NCBI GenBank assembly: GCA_021234535.1
Contig: CM037833.1
Span: 21,759,738-21,823,737 of the forward strand
DNA: 64,000 bases
Direction: 5' to 3'
Origin: Stichopus chloronotus
Taxonomy: Eukaryota; Echinodermata; Holothuroidea; Aspidochirotida; Stichopodidae
In this document: piece by piece, positions 12,295 to 27,400 of the stretch
How positions within the stretch are numbered: position 1 is the first letter of the stretch
How the letters are laid out: each line of letters begins with the position of its first letter
Notes under the pieces: model-generated
Told to the model about the DNA's origin: nothing
What the model saw: the letters and a program-made list of their open reading frames with translations, nothing else
Database searches by the model: none
Program-made: the position numbers and the translations under genes

Positions 12295-12450
12295 TTTGAC
12301 CTGGACAAGAATGGGCACATCACCAGCAAGGAACTCGGGGAGGTGATGAAGGCTTGCGGAGAAGCCATCCCCGGCTACAAACTCCGTGACATGATCGCAG
12401 AGGTCGATAAGGACAAGAACGGAACGGTGGAGTTCAACGAGTTTGTAGAG
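12295..12450 (+). CDS. Plastin exon a: paired EF-hands
   Basis: The acceptor TTTTTTCCTCCACCAG and donor GAG|GTAAAG bound 52 codons in phase 0. Both calcium loops are intact: [12 protein letters not shown] and [12 protein letters not shown], each with acidic residues at positions 1, 3 and 12 and Gly at 6. The exon opens at the Phe before loop 1, so the first helix of EF-hand 1 and the start Met must lie in an upstream exon that was not identified. Confidence 0.93.
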
Positions 12451-15400
12451 GTAAAGCAAATTTCAAGCCAAGTTGTGCAAGGGTGTGGGGGGATACGGTG
12501 ATCGAGGGGGTGGACTTCCAGTATCTAAAGTAGAAAGGACAAACCTGCTACAAATTGTCCCACAAAACAATCAACATTACTTATACTTCATTTTCTCTCT
12601 CTCTGCACAACAATTAAATTACCATCTACTGTACCTTGCCCAAAGCACCGGAAACCATTACAACATCATCTAGGATGTGATCTGGCATTCTGGCATAAAA
12701 GGAAAGAGCAACCGCGCCACATTCTGCCATCTGCCATGGTAGTTCAATCATGCTGTCTCATTGTGAGGTTACACTTTCTGCTTGTGTGTTCTTCAGCTGG
12801 GCACACCACGGTTAACTATGACCCTTGGGAAAGGGGATGCGAGTTTTGCATATAATGCCAGGGAGGGTTCTAGGTGATAAAAGCTGAAAATGATCGACAA
12901 TCTTGCCTCAGTACTGTGTATGGGAGTACGGTTTGTTGTGCTGAGAAAGATTTAGTCAAGTCGGTTTCACGTTCAAGGAAACCAAGGGAGTCAGTGCTTG
13001 ACCAACTTCAAGTAATAGCCCTACCCTGTCATTGAGTGTGACTCCAAAAGACAGTTGAGACTTACTAAATTAATCTAATACATACTTAAAGTCAAGAACA
13101 GCCAAGAGTAGCCTTTGAAAAGGTCTTGCCAGGTTAATGATTCAATCTTTTGAATTTAGTGAGTAATATCTTTGTTTTGACCTTCAGTTGGGGATTCATG
13201 CCTCTCCTCATGCAATCCTTTGCTTATATGTTTACTTTTCTTTTATGTATGTCTGATTGTTCTGCCATGTTCCCATATTTGATGGTAAGAGTTGGGGTTA
13301 TTGATACTGTATGTACAGTATAGTGTCTGTTTGATACACACAACTGGAAGGGGTAATGTGTTTTATTTCTCCTGGGGTAAAAAGTTCTGTCCAATAGGAA
13401 AGTTCCCTCTCTGATTAGCTGGAAAAGTTTGTCTTAACATTGATATAATGGTAAGTCCTAGCTAGGGGCGGGGGGGGTGGGTCTGGCAGCACAACTCGTA
13501 TTCCAGCTTTATTGAGGGGAATTCATAATAAAGGCTCATTACGAATTTCATATCCAAGCATGTAAAGTGTGTATCTCACAATATACACTACATAGTATTT
13601 TAAATTTCTTGTAGGAGGAGTCAATCCAGGCCACTGCTTGCACAGCTAGTATCTGAAGCGTAGGTCGAGGAGGTGTCATGTTTGGACATTTTGTTGAAAT
13701 TTGCCGGAAAACACAAGTGCCATTTGCGTGACTTGCGGTTTTATGCTTCGAACGTATGAAACACTCTTCTTTTGTAACGTAATAAAAAAAAAAAGAAAAG
13801 AAATGCTGACATATTTAAGTTTGGTTTCAAATAGGAAACTTAATTTTTCTGAGTCATATCTTGAATGTTTAATGTAAACAAAGCAATTAGCATGTAAAGC
13901 AGTTATCCTGCTTCCCAGGTTGTACTTGAAGGTAGTCTTAATCTGACGAGCACATTGCATAATGCTGACTCTGCGAAAGCAGGGTTAAAGACAGGTATAG
14001 CACCTTTTGTTTCATCGCAGCTTAGCACACTTTAACCTCCTTGAGTGTCCAAGGAAATACAAATCGATTTATGGTACATTCAGTTTCTGTATCTAGTTGA
14101 TTGTTTTTTCCATTTGTGTGAATTGAAATGGAACTGCGTATCAAACAGATTCAAGAGTTCTTTTCCCTTCCAAGTGTTCCGTGCCTTATTGTAGTGCTGA
14201 CAGTGAAAAATTCTCTTCTCTGGTCAATCGCACTGCGCTACTCTCAATAATGCTGCGAGCAATTGACTACAGTGGTGATGTCATTTCTAGTCACTGACTG
14301 TATCACTTTATGGGAAAAAAAATCGCATTGTGGATCTATCACTGGGACTGTGACTAACAGTGAGACATTGAAACAGCCAGAGGATGCAAACATATTGTAG
14401 GCCTTTCTTTACCCTGGTCTGTGTTATATGTAGTCATGATTTAAGTGACATTTTTGCTGAGAAAGGAGTGTGTTTGTGAATATTTCATCGTTAAAATATC
14501 GCAAGTCACATTTTGAGCACTTATGATAAGACACAGAAATCATCTCTTGTATGTGCTGGTGAAGTCTGTGTTTACTGTACTGCTGGCAAGAATCTGCACT
14601 CGTGTGCTTTCCTGTCATGTCTAGAAGTTTGCCGTTTGTACAGCAGTTTCAATGTTAGCCCTGAAACTTATCATCATTCAAAATTTTGACCAAGAACAAT
14701 ATCGTGGGGACTGACAATGGGGAGCCATTTCTTTTTTGGCCAAAATCTAACACATTAAAAAAGACCTTCAGTAGAATATTACAGTATTATAGAGAGTACA
14801 GTAAGGGAGTGACTGTAACACAAGATACAAAAAAATGTTGCTTTGCTGAATGTGTCTGTTGACATACATGTTTTGTTGCAGCAGTACATAGACTCCATGC
14901 AGTGAATAGGTGAAACAACATAAAGTACATGTCAAGTACTTCAGTTCAACCTCAAAGTCGTATTCGCTTCCAGATCCTCGCTTACATATATCTCCATCAT
15001 CTTTTGCACTCTAATTATCACGGTGTTGGTGATTGATGACTGGTCGAGAAAACTTTGCTCTCTGTATGGGTGAAGACTCAATCAAAGAGAGCACATACCT
15101 GTATGTACTGTTATGGGAAGTTACAACTTATTGGGCAGATTTGTGGTGCATTGCATCATGGGAATTACTGTATGTCAGCTGTTTCTGCAGATGTGAACAT
15201 CCTCTGTATCTTCTGTACAATCCTGACTGACTTAGAAGGAACATTACATGTGATGCTTCAAAAGGTGGACTGCCATGCAAGACCCCCTCACTCCCCCCTC
15301 CCCCCCAAAAAAATCTCTTTCATTTAAGGACACCTAAAGTTAGTTCCCTAACAAGTCTTTTGTCACTAACATATTTCTTAAACACACATTGACACACACA

Positions 15401-18400
15401 TCCTAGCAGACTTATTTGCTGTCTAGTTGAAGCGTCCTCACATTCCTCTTGGCTTCACTGGACAAACGCGGCGACACTCTGCGTCTGAGCGTTTTTGCTT
15501 CCACTTCTGCTTGTTGGCTCCTGATCCAGTAACTAAAAACTTTCTTCAGACACTGAGATAACAACAGGGAAAATACTTCACAAGTATCACACACTTCTGT
15601 ATTCTCCTTCTCAGACCTTGCCTTTATTCATCATCATGTTTCCACAATTTGCCCTCATCTGATTTGTGCAATACGCTAAAAATAAATATTAATCCATGGT
15701 CGATGGATCAATCAGTGGAAGAAGATTTAATGTGACCCCGGAAAGTCAGGAGATGATGTCATTCTTCTGGCTTTACTGTCACAACTGTCAGCTGCCAGAG
15801 CTCTCAACTCGTTAAGTGACCCAAATTTCCCCTTTTCGGAAGCTGTCTGCATTTTTTTTTCCTGATTGAAAGTGTGATTTCTTGAGAAGGTAGATACTTC
15901 TTCGCCTGGAATGGGGTTTTCTCTTCGAATGGTGTACATGCACAGCATGTATTTCATCTGTCAATGTTGATTATTGTACATGTATGTGAACAGCAACGGG
16001 TAGTGACAGTCTTACCACATCTTACAATAGGATGCCACAGAGGCTACAGGAGTCCCCATGCACACACGCCACACACCACACATTTTTGATCAGAACCATT
16101 TTTGTGCTACAGTACATATTGTTGGCCACTCTCAGAGTGGAATTCTGGTCAGCTGGCTCTGTGTACCACCTGAAAGTAAAGTACAACGGTATATTGTTCT
16201 GTGTTTGCACCGTTTCCAAAATTTACACTCGGTTGCCAGCGGTCCGTAGTCGGCCAGGTTTCTGGGTACCCGAAAATATAACTTGAGTTTTAGCTAGGCT
16301 ACGAGTACATGGTGGAGTTACAATGTAACATGTTTTGCATTGCACCTTGATACTGTGTATCTTACATATGGGCATGACAATAGAGGTGTTCTTAGAAAAT
16401 TGTCAAATTTTGAGCCAACCGCAACAGTTAGCCTTTTTGACTAACCATATGATATTGCTAAAATTTCAACACTGCATATGGAGCTCTAAAGTGGAAAATT
16501 TATAGGATTTCATCGCAGGACAATTATAGCATGACTCATATTTGAGGGGTGACAATGCCAAAAGTTCTTTCTCACATCTCTCATTAAATTAAAGGGAAAA
16601 TGCAGTCACACCCAAAGTGAATTAGTAAACCCCCCCTGTAGATGGTATTAATTCATAAATGGCTCTTTTTCATTATGTTTGTGAGTGGAGTAATAATTAA
16701 ACTGATATTTCATATTCACACAGCATAGATTCTGGCATATTACCAACTAAGTCATGGGCATAGTCTTATCGTCTCTAGTCTAGCATCCTAATTCCTAAGC
16801 TTTCATTTGTCGCTAAACAAACGGAATTGAACAGGTTTGCATACATAACAGAGCGTGGTTTTAATACCACCATGCGGACTGTGTGTTATATCAGATTTGA
16901 GTAGGAAGTCACGACCAGGTTATTTGTATAATTTCCTCTTCCCTAGAAGGAGGTCACCAACAAAGACCTGGACACTTAAAGGGGAATATCCAGTTTACAT
17001 ATGACACACTTACCTTACAGTAGGGGCAGAAATACTGTACTGTAACAATTTGGAGAAGACGCAAGCCAAAAGTTGTTACATGGTTTTGAACTCATGTCCA
17101 ACCATGTACTGTACACTGCATGGATGTTGACAATGAAGACCAATTGAATACCTAGGATACAAAGATGCCTGTAAAGTTCCCTAATACCAAAAGGATGGTG
17201 TAGTCTGGAGGTAAGGCTGTTCGGAAAACCGGTTTTGATTTGAAAACCGGTTAAAACCGGTTTGTTTGAATTGGAAATTTTGGGAGTTTGTTTTGGGAAT
17301 TTTCGAGAAACTTAAAAACTGGTTACTAGGAAAAAAACGGTTAGTAACTGACCGTGATTTTTGTTCCATATCAAATTTTACTTGGACAAGGCATTCCACA
17401 CTTTTTATGGAAAGTTTCTACTTATAGCTGGTGTGGAAGGATTTGTCGAAAAACTTCAGTTTTCGTTTAACTTTTGACCAACAGTTGTGCGAATTCTTAA
17501 CTCCGTGTGCGTACGTAGGTGCGTTATGCATATGGTCAGAGTAGATTTTGAAAAAAAAAAAACGGTTTTGATTTAAAAACCGGTTTTCACGGCCACCAAA
17601 ACCGGTTTCCAATTTTTTACTAATGGTCACAGCCTTATCTGGAGGTGTGCCACACCCACCACGGTTGATGAGTATCAATCACAAATATCTGGGACACAAC
17701 TAGATTGAATGCTGGCATGTCTACATGCACCTACCGGTGATAATGTAGCGTTTAAATTTTGTATAGCAGTTTCAGAGAAATACATGTGTGGCAATTTGGC
17801 CTGTTTGTGTTGCAAATTGCAATGCCATACTGGATATTAACATTTTTCCCTGCTGCTGCACCACACTTTGAAACATAAAGCAGTGTGCTTTCGATTGGTT
17901 CAGTGTAGATAATAGGAAATCTATTCAACGAAAAAAATCATTAGCGATGAGCGGAACAAATGTCCTTGGTACGTCTTGGCAAAACTTTCCTGTACCGTAC
18001 AGCAGTACTAGTGCAGTACTTAGTTAACGACTAATGTAGCAATGGGGCTTTAATAATACATACGGTATGATGCAACACACATATAGCTTTCCTTTTAAGA
18101 GAATGAAAACTCCCCCAGGGATCTTCCTGGAATCAACTTCCTGTCCATTAAGTCAGTTTATTGATCGTAATGTTTACGGTTAGATACCCAGTCAGTTTAC
18201 AGATTTATACTGTAGATATACTGTGCCATTGTAGACCTGCTACCATATTTTTGAGTCGGTGTGCTGTAAGCCGCACTCTGAACGCTGGAATGTGAATTGA
18301 AATTCGTCAGTGAAAGTCAAATTCAGCGGAGTATGTTGTAGCCACTACAAAAAAAAAAACAAAAAACATTGTTTCAGCCCTATTTTGTGTAAATGAATAC

Positions 18401-21400
18401 TCATATATTGGTCTTTTTGATTTCAAGTAACGCTGATTGACTGCTAAGACTGCCCCATACATTATATTTTATCATTTTAGTTGCAACCACTGTGCTCATC
18501 TTCCATTTAAACGCTCATCACCATTACTGTTATCACCTTGTGCTCATGGTTACACTTCTTATCCCAATTTTTCTGGTTAATCGACTACACTCATTTCTAC
18601 AGTAGTGTAATTGTAAGAAGGTTATTGTTAGCGGTACTTTTGTCAGACAGATCGCGCGCTTCAGTTTCAGTTTTGACAAAGTCAACGATTTGTTACAGTT
18701 CATGCTGATTGATCCAGCTTTTGTAAGTTGCTAGAGAACCTAGCTGCATTTATAGGTTCGGAGGATGACTGATGGAACTCTCAGAGAGCAAATAGCACTT
18801 TAGTAGAGATTGCTGCCCTCTATCGCCGACATACTGCTTCATTAGTTTCCCACATCGAGCAACACATAAAGCTGTAAACACCTCTGTACCCAGTCTCCAG
18901 ATGCACAACAAGTACACATGATTTACATTTCATCACCTAAAATGCACCCCTGCTGATTGGGATTATCTCTTGACCAAAGGGTAGTCTTTTTTATTGTCGC
19001 TTTTTTTTGTCACATTAAACCCCTCTCCAATGTCTCTTTCACGGAGTAATTCAAGATACTGATTTCATTTGACAAATCGAGAATGATTTCTGGGTTGTCC
19101 TAAGGTTTTGGTAAATGTTAGCACAGCAAAGTAGCACCAGCAAAACTACTGCAGAATCAGTCTTTGCTGTGCTTTGAAGCGGAAGTGGTTTCATAACACT
19201 AGTTTCATACATTAGACACTGGTCAGTCTAGAAAGTTACATTGGTTTTACAATGTAGAATGGGCTTACATGTTGCAACTCCTAAACTCATACACTTGTAA
19301 TGATTGCATTTATTGTACATGTTGGAGGTACGGTAAAGTGGAGGGAAGGGGAGGGGTTACATGCTTCCTGATGTGACCAGACCAGATTTGAAACATTTCA
19401 CATCATAGACTTACTGTATACTTACCCCTTGCTTACACTAATGCATTGTAAGACAAACTAGCTCAGACACACACTCGAAAATAATCTTGCACAGCACCCT
19501 CTATACCCTAGCTCTGCCTCTTTAGACTTTCAGTCTGCTGCTTCACACAGGGTTTTTCCACCGGTTCTGTTTACGCTGGAGTGGGAGTCTAAAAAACTCC
19601 AAACTAAAACCTTGAGTATTCTTTTGTTTTCTTGTATTGTTTATTCTGGGTTCTGAATTAATTCTTGCCAGTTGCACTTGCGAGTGAGTTGTGGGGATTC
19701 CACGTCAACTATGTTCAAGAATGAATGAACAATTTACAACCTGGTGAATTCATACGTAGGCAGAAGAAAATAATGCCTTGATGTGTGACATTCCTCCTTT
19801 AATGTATCCTTTTCTGATGTACTGTTCAGTTAGTGTCTGACTGATATGTGACATATATACAGTAGTCGTAATTTGGCATCATGTGTTTTTAATCTCAACA
19901 TATTGGCCAATGGCCAATCGGATCGGGGCATCTTGGCAACGTCGTAAATGCGGAAGTCTCCATGATGCCAATGTGCTGCGACTTGACATCCTTGTCTGTT
20001 TGTACGCTGCTGAACATTTTGATAACTTTGCTGTAAAAGAGTAAGAGAAAAATCCTGATGCATTAATTGGTCAGTCAAAGGTTATTTGACCAAGCAATAA
20101 ATGCAGGCTGTGTATGTAACTATATATAAGATGTCTGTGTTTTTTTTTTTGGGGGGGGAGGGGAAGAGTGGAACATAATTAACATTGTTTGGGATTCACT
20201 GTGACGTTACTGCCGTATGTCAGACACATGTCAGTATGGTCATTTTAGGTCAAGTAGGCCCATTTGTTTTTTTTTGTATTTTTTTGGTGTATGTGATATA
20301 TATCTCCTTTGCATTTTTAGGGACAAACCACAGTATGCCATAGAACTTGTGTATCATATTGTATGTGCCATTGAACCCACAATGCATTTCTGCACTTTGG
20401 TTATTTTGTAACCTTATTTACCTAACACAGACAAAGGTAACTTTCAACTGATAGCAAAACTGCCAATATCAACATCAGTGGACAACATACAATCTTACCA
20501 AACTTGCCGATGCGAGTTTGTGGAAGAGGGTGGTGGAGGAAGGGTGGATTGCGGAATTGAAAAAAAGCTCGGACTGTGAGAGCTACTCTGGACGATGAAG
20601 TGGTCAGCGTTACAAGTGACATATTATCGATCTTTTCAAATCTTGTGCCTCATGGAAACAAGTTCTTTGAGACTACAATCTTTCATTTTCTTTTGTTTAT
20701 TACATTGTTAAACAATTTTACAAATTTTGCTCATCTTCTCACCAGATGCTGAAGGGGATCAGATCAGGCAAAGTCCAGTACTCCTTTCAAAAGGCCGTCA
20801 AAGCCAAGAGCGGCATAGCCAAGAAAGGGGGAACCTCGGAGACGTCGGCGGAGGGGACAACTCACTCTTACTCCGACGCAGAGAAAGTCGGCTTTGTAGG
20901 TGGGTCCCGATATACAGACGGAACCTGATCGCTACTGTACTTCACATGAAAATTTGATTTAAGAGGTTATCGAAGGTCGTGTGACATGCATCCAGAAAAA
21001 AGCCGGCTTCATTCAGAAGTTGCAGAGTGGAACCCTGGATGCATGACAATCTTTTGGAACTGTGTCCGTAACTATTACCATTTTTGAGATGGCTTTTCAA
21101 AGTCTGATGAAAATGCAAATATGAAGTATGGTGTTGCAGAGTGTCAGCATTTACTTTTATTAGGCCTATATATATTTTTCATGCATAGAGATTTGTGTGA
21201 ACAACAGAATGTATTTTGCAAGATTGACTAGGAGGCTTTATACTCAGATGCAGAGCCAAAACATATTTCTGTGCTGGTTTGTTGTAGTCCAAATTTATCG
21301 TAGCTGGCAAATTTGAGATGGTGCAATAGTTACGATGAGGCATATAGGTTGGTATTATTGATCATAAATATCCAGGCAAGTAATGTGGTTCGCCCATTTA

Positions 21401-24400
21401 CCCATGCTGCCTTGAGCTGTTCTAGTAAATAAACAATTTTAGAGTCCTTTGGCTCCTGAGAACCTTATTTCCTTGTCTTGATAGTAACGTCTTTATTTTT
21501 TATTCTCCTCTTCTTAGAATACATCAACAGCTGGCTCAAAGATGACGAAGACGTTGGAAATCGGCTGCCGATAGACTCAGCTTCTCTTGCCATCTTTGAA
21601 GTCGTCAAGGATGGAATTTTGCTTTGGTAGGTGTAAATCTGACTGAAATGTTCTTGGTGAAACATGGTGGTATGGTAAAATACAGCTTGTTTTGATTAGT
21701 CTCCGGTGTCGTTCAGAAATGTAGTGCCTGTAACAGTGGAGCGTGATGGATGCCTCTCAACTGAACTGTTCAGGTGCTGGTTCCAACGTGGGACCTCCTT
21801 GCCAAAATGTTCCCCTCGGTCACCCACCCAATTGAATCTCGGCTCTGAGATCTTGCATCCTCTCGTCTTTTGCTCCCTCCTTCCAGCAAGATGATCAATG
21901 CGGCAGTGCCGGACACCATCGACAGGCGGACAATAAATCTCAATAAACTCAGCGTCTACACCAAATACGAGAATTGCACCCTGGCGCTCAACTCGGCCAA
22001 ATCGATCGGTTGCTGCATCGTTAACATTGGTGCAGAAGACATCACCAAAGGCAAAGAACATCTCGTACTTGGACTGCTCTGGCAAGTCATAAGGGTGAGT
22101 GAGTTGCTTTCTCTATTGACAAGATATGCGATTTGATTGGAATACTTTTCACCATTAGAAGTCTACTCACAGAATGGGATAGCTAGTGGTGAAAAATTCT
22201 TTATTAAACTTTCTCAGCCATTTCAGTGACAACCAAACGACCCACATAGTGTACCCTCTGTCCTCGAACATTCAGCTGTGAACTTGCCCGAGGCAACTGA
22301 TGAAATTGTTGAGTGCTTGGTAAATAGTCGCTTCCTATCCATCGTTTGTATCTACCCGTTCTACTCTGCTGCACCCTTTGTGAATAAGACTGAGCCTGCC
22401 CAGAAAGGCATAAATTACGGGAGATATAAAATGAGAAAATGGAATTAAAGAAACTGTATCTTCATTCTGTCGGAGGAAAACAAACTATTTCTTTCCGACA
22501 GTTACCTCCTCTCGAAACATCTCTGTCTCCCATCATCGGTTTATAAACTGAAATTTCGTTGTTCCTATTCGACTTTATTTGACTGGATATTTTCTCGCCA
22601 TGATCTTGAGATTTTGTGTTTTCGTTTGTGGCAGATTGGTCTGTTTGCAAAGATCGACCTCTCTGAAGTTCCTGGGCTGGTCAGGCTCCTGAGGGAAGGG
22701 GAGACAATCGAGGACCTGAGGGCGCTGTCACCAGAGGAACTCCTGATTCGATGGGTCAACTATCACTTGGAACAAGCTGGTACGCCACTACTTAATTGGG
22801 TGTGCATCCATCGCAGTCGGGGAAGATGGGTGACGTTAAGGGTCAAAGTGGGGAATTGTGGTATTGTAGGTGGTGGTACTGAAGTGCTTCTTGGGGCTTA
22901 GGTTGTGGTATTACTGGGGCTTTGTGGAGTCAGTTGGAGGTAAGATGCCGGTTTGGAGAAGTTAAGATTGGGGTTAGTCGGGAGTGGAGTTTAAAGCAGG
23001 AATATGAGTCGTACTTCCAATCGCCCGGTCATCTATCTTTGTTCTTCATCAGTGTTTCAGGGAAGAGAAAGTAGAAGAAAAGATCACCCATCACAAAATC
23101 AGAGATCTATGCATATATCTTCTAGATATTTGAATATGAAAATTGTCTACACATTTTTGCTGGCCCTGCAAAATTCAAACTCACCATGAAAGCATAGCTG
23201 TCAATCACTGTTACTTGAAATCAAACAGACCAATGGTGATGAATATGAATATTCCTTCATGCAAAAATGGGGCATAGGCAAAGTTTTTTTGTAGTAGTGG
23301 TTGCTATAAAATATTTGACTTCCAGTGGCAAAGTATGGCAAATTTTTCAACTCATGTTCCACCTTTCAATAGGGTAAAATTTAATTACCTTATGTGGGGT
23401 CTAGAATGGTTGCAACAACACTTGCAATTTTGTCACCTTATACCTCCTTTAATGTAAATGTTCATCTATGCCATTGGTAAGCCATATATCCCCCTTAACA
23501 GCAATAATCTTGTTCATCATAATTTTATCTTACAGAAAAGAGAAAAAGGAATAGTAGATAGTGACTATTGAAACAAAGATGAAATGATCAATCAACTTCC
23601 TTTTACAGAGTGGTAAACAAATAGCACTCCTTACACCTTGCAAATATTTCAAACCCTCGCCGTCAGTGGACGACCCCACGACCGAGGGCGCGCTTACCCG
23701 GAGATCAATCAGAAAAGAGAACAGAGATCCACTCCAGAGTCTCCTTCGGGTGCTTTAAGTCGTTTCAAAACGACCTTTGAGATTGCTTTAAATCCCTTCC
23801 CACATTTTGATTAGGCCTGTTGGGTGACTGATAACGGGATAAATGATATATCCTCCATACCATCAATGACTCATACAGGAAGCAGAAGCAGAAGCAGAAG
23901 CAGAAGCAGAAGTATCGTCATAATGTACCTCTGGTGTGTCATTGTTGCTGTTGAGTTTGGCAATCAGGCTGCATATGACTGAATGTTTTCCTGTCTTGCT
24001 CCTGTTGTCGGGAGTTCCAGCTGCCTGTCCAGTCTTTTTCCCTTAATGAGTCATAAAACAAAGGCCTTTGTTTCTGCAAAGTCATGTGTCTGTGTGTGAA
24101 CAAACTTGGCTTAGAATCAGTTTACAGTTTAACAGTTTATTTCCATCATCGTCTTTTGAATCAGTATTTACATAAAATGGTTTACTATTGGTTGTATGCA
24201 TGAAAAAGGAGAATAACAGAAGTGCAATACTTATAAATCGTTTTCTCCTAACTAGTAATATAAAGTATATAAATTGGATGACCTGCTGATGGAAGTACAT
24301 ACTAAATACACAATATAACAAGGAGATTACTTACTCCTCCCTCCTCCCCAAAAAGAAATAACTGATGATTAACAACAACCACACAATAGACAATGAAGTC

Positions 24401-27400
24401 CTCACAGATTGTAATATGCAAACTAAAATACAAGCCCAATCCATCCTTAAATTGTCAATAACTTACATTTATACTTTTTCTTAAATGAATTAATGGTTTT
24501 AGAATTTTTTATACTGTCATCAAGAGAGTTCCAGAGCTTCACTCCTGAAAATGAAGTACAAAATTGTTTTTGTCTTGTTCTAACAAATTTTTGCATAAAT
24601 TTTCCCCTTTTGTCGAGTGTTGTGGTTTTCACTTGATTTTAAATAAAAATGATTTTGGAAGGGTTTTGGTAACCGACTATGGTAAGCTTTAAACATAACC
24701 AGAGCAGTTTTGAAATTAATGATTTGATCTAGTCTCAGAATATTCATATTCTGAAAAAGTGCTGTAGTATGATCCAAATATTTGGCATTACAGATTAAAC
24801 GTATAACCTTTTTCTGTTTTAAAAATAATACGGAGATAGTTGATTTATAAGTATTCCCCCAAACTTCTGCACAGTAGTTGAGATATGGATAAAAAATTGT
24901 CCAATATAAAATATTCAATGCATTTCTATTTAAATCATTACTGGCTTTACGTATCAGTGCAATACTTTTAGAAAGTTTCCGTGATAAATTTACAATGTGC
25001 TCTTTCCACGTTAGCTTGTGGTCAATCAATACACCCAGGAATTTCGTAACATACACTCTTTCTATGTTAACATCGTCTAGAGTTACACTGACATGTGAGT
25101 TTACGGATAGAACTGTGACCAGAAAAACACTCCAAAGATGGTCATACTAAGAAGAAGATTTTCAAATCGAACTTTTGCTTCAAAACTCAGATCGTGAAGT
25201 AGAGCGAGTGGACTGTTTGTCTCGCAAGAAGAATTTAATGTTGTATCTGGCATTCTAATTTCAGTTCATTGGTATCTGCCATTGTGATGTCAGAACACCA
25301 TCAGACATCACATAACGATCTTCCCCCGGATATTCATCCTGAGATGGAAAACATGTCGCTCATCCGGATCTGTTGTTTTTGCATTATCCGTGACATTTGG
25401 CCAGTGTGATTGACATTTAAAAAAGATGTCTTTGAATAGTCCATTGTTTTGATTTGAAATCGTAATATATACACGTAATCGTGCTATATGCATGTAGTCG
25501 TAGTGAAGTGCATCTATGTTTGTGTTTGCCTGGTCTGTGAATACTATATTTTAAGAATAGCAAGCTCAGACAGATATTATATTTGTTTGCATGTTAATGA
25601 ACCCTGTTGAGAAGAAACCCTATTGTTTTTGGTGGTGGTGGATTTACCTCACCCTAGACCTTAATCTCTAACCCACCACAAACTCCCAAGAATGCAAACT
25701 TAGTCTGATTGCCATATTTAGTATGTTGGTGGATCACATTAAAGGAAAACCTTTGTACAACCTTCCACATAATACTGATACTTCATATATACTTTTTCAA
25801 ACAGTACGACACCATTTGGTAGTACAATTAATTCACATCTAAGAAAATATGAAGTTTTTATGAATATTCATTTTATTCACTGGCAAGTCACCATATTGTT
25901 GCAAAATTTGTGACGTCACACATCACCTGTACATGTCACGTAGTATTGCTGGTGCATATGATACGTCAGACATTTCTAAAGTGGCGATACGCTGTACAAT
26001 AACGGCAAGAAGTTTGAAGTTATATTTGAAAAGAAGTGATTACGGAAATAAACCCAATACTGTCGTGACTGTTTGTAAATAGATGTACACCAAGTGCAGA
26101 TTGAAAACGAAAGACCCACTATGGTTCCTCTTTAAAGCAGGATGTGTTGTTCTTCCTGCCTTTGCAAATGTGCACCAAAGAACTGACTTTTTTCTTACAG
26201 TTGTAACTAGCAATAAAAACAACCGTACCACGGTGTGTTCGCCCGAAAATCGCCAGTGTCTAAAATAGACACTTTTGCATAAGAATTTGGTTGTGGATGT
26301 TCCCACAGAACTCCGGTGTGTTTTTTACGAGAATCGGTTCTGCTAACTTTGAAGCGGTTCATTCTCACCCTAAATGACACTCTTATTTGTAAAAGTTATC
26401 CTGAAAAGATCACACGGAAGAGGTCGTTTTCTAGGCCGGTATCAAATGGAAGAGAGTGATGGAAGATCTACAGTGAAGGTATTTCTTTTTCCTCAAACAG
26501 CACATCCTGCTTTCAGAACAGGAAGTCCTTTTAATATTCCCTTTCGCAGAAATCTGAGAACATCAGTCATGACAGTTTGTCAAACTTTTAAAAATTGTTC
26601 GCAAAACTTGCCGATACATTGCCGTGAACTGTCAGTCAGATAAGTGCAAGCTTGCAGGCGTTGATGGTGTCAGATTAAACGAGGATACACGGTGCAGCTT
26701 TCAAAGGTTAAATGAGGATCTCTCTATCGTAGATCTACATTTCCTTGTGACAGTGCCACACAGTACCAGAAGGAAATGAAACTGAAGGATAGAGTAACAG
26801 TATGACTGTCTTCGGGAGGGGGGGGGGGAGAAACATGATGTGAAAGTAAATCACTAAGCAGACGAAATGAAGGAACTCAAACTATAGCTTCCGCCCACTC
26901 AGGATCATTAAATTATGCAAGACATCATTTCTTTTGTATCTATTGTTTTATCTGATCATATTTGTGCCATAAAGGCATGGATAATGCACATTCTGGGGAC
27001 TTTATGACTTTATGCATTTTTGTTTATCGCACACTTAGCCATTAATTCATTGTTTCCAACTCTCTTTGGTTTAAAAGAGACCGTATGAGGATGCCTAATA
27101 CTAATAAAACAAAGCATACCGTAATTGTTTGCCAGAAGAAAAAGATTGAAATGTTTTTTAGGGGCTCACCGAGTTAGTAATTTTTTTATGAGAATTTATG
27201 AGAATTTAGATGGGTACACATACCTGGCAATACCTACAGTCAGCATGATCAGTCAGATTTCTCACCCATTCACTGGTGGAAACTGTCCGAGAGTTTGATT
27301 TTTCTTTTACTCGGGCATGCACTGCCTGTATGTAAAAAGTATCTGATCCCAAATTGTCAAAGACCAACTTGAATCATTAATTATTCCCTCGCTGATGTTC

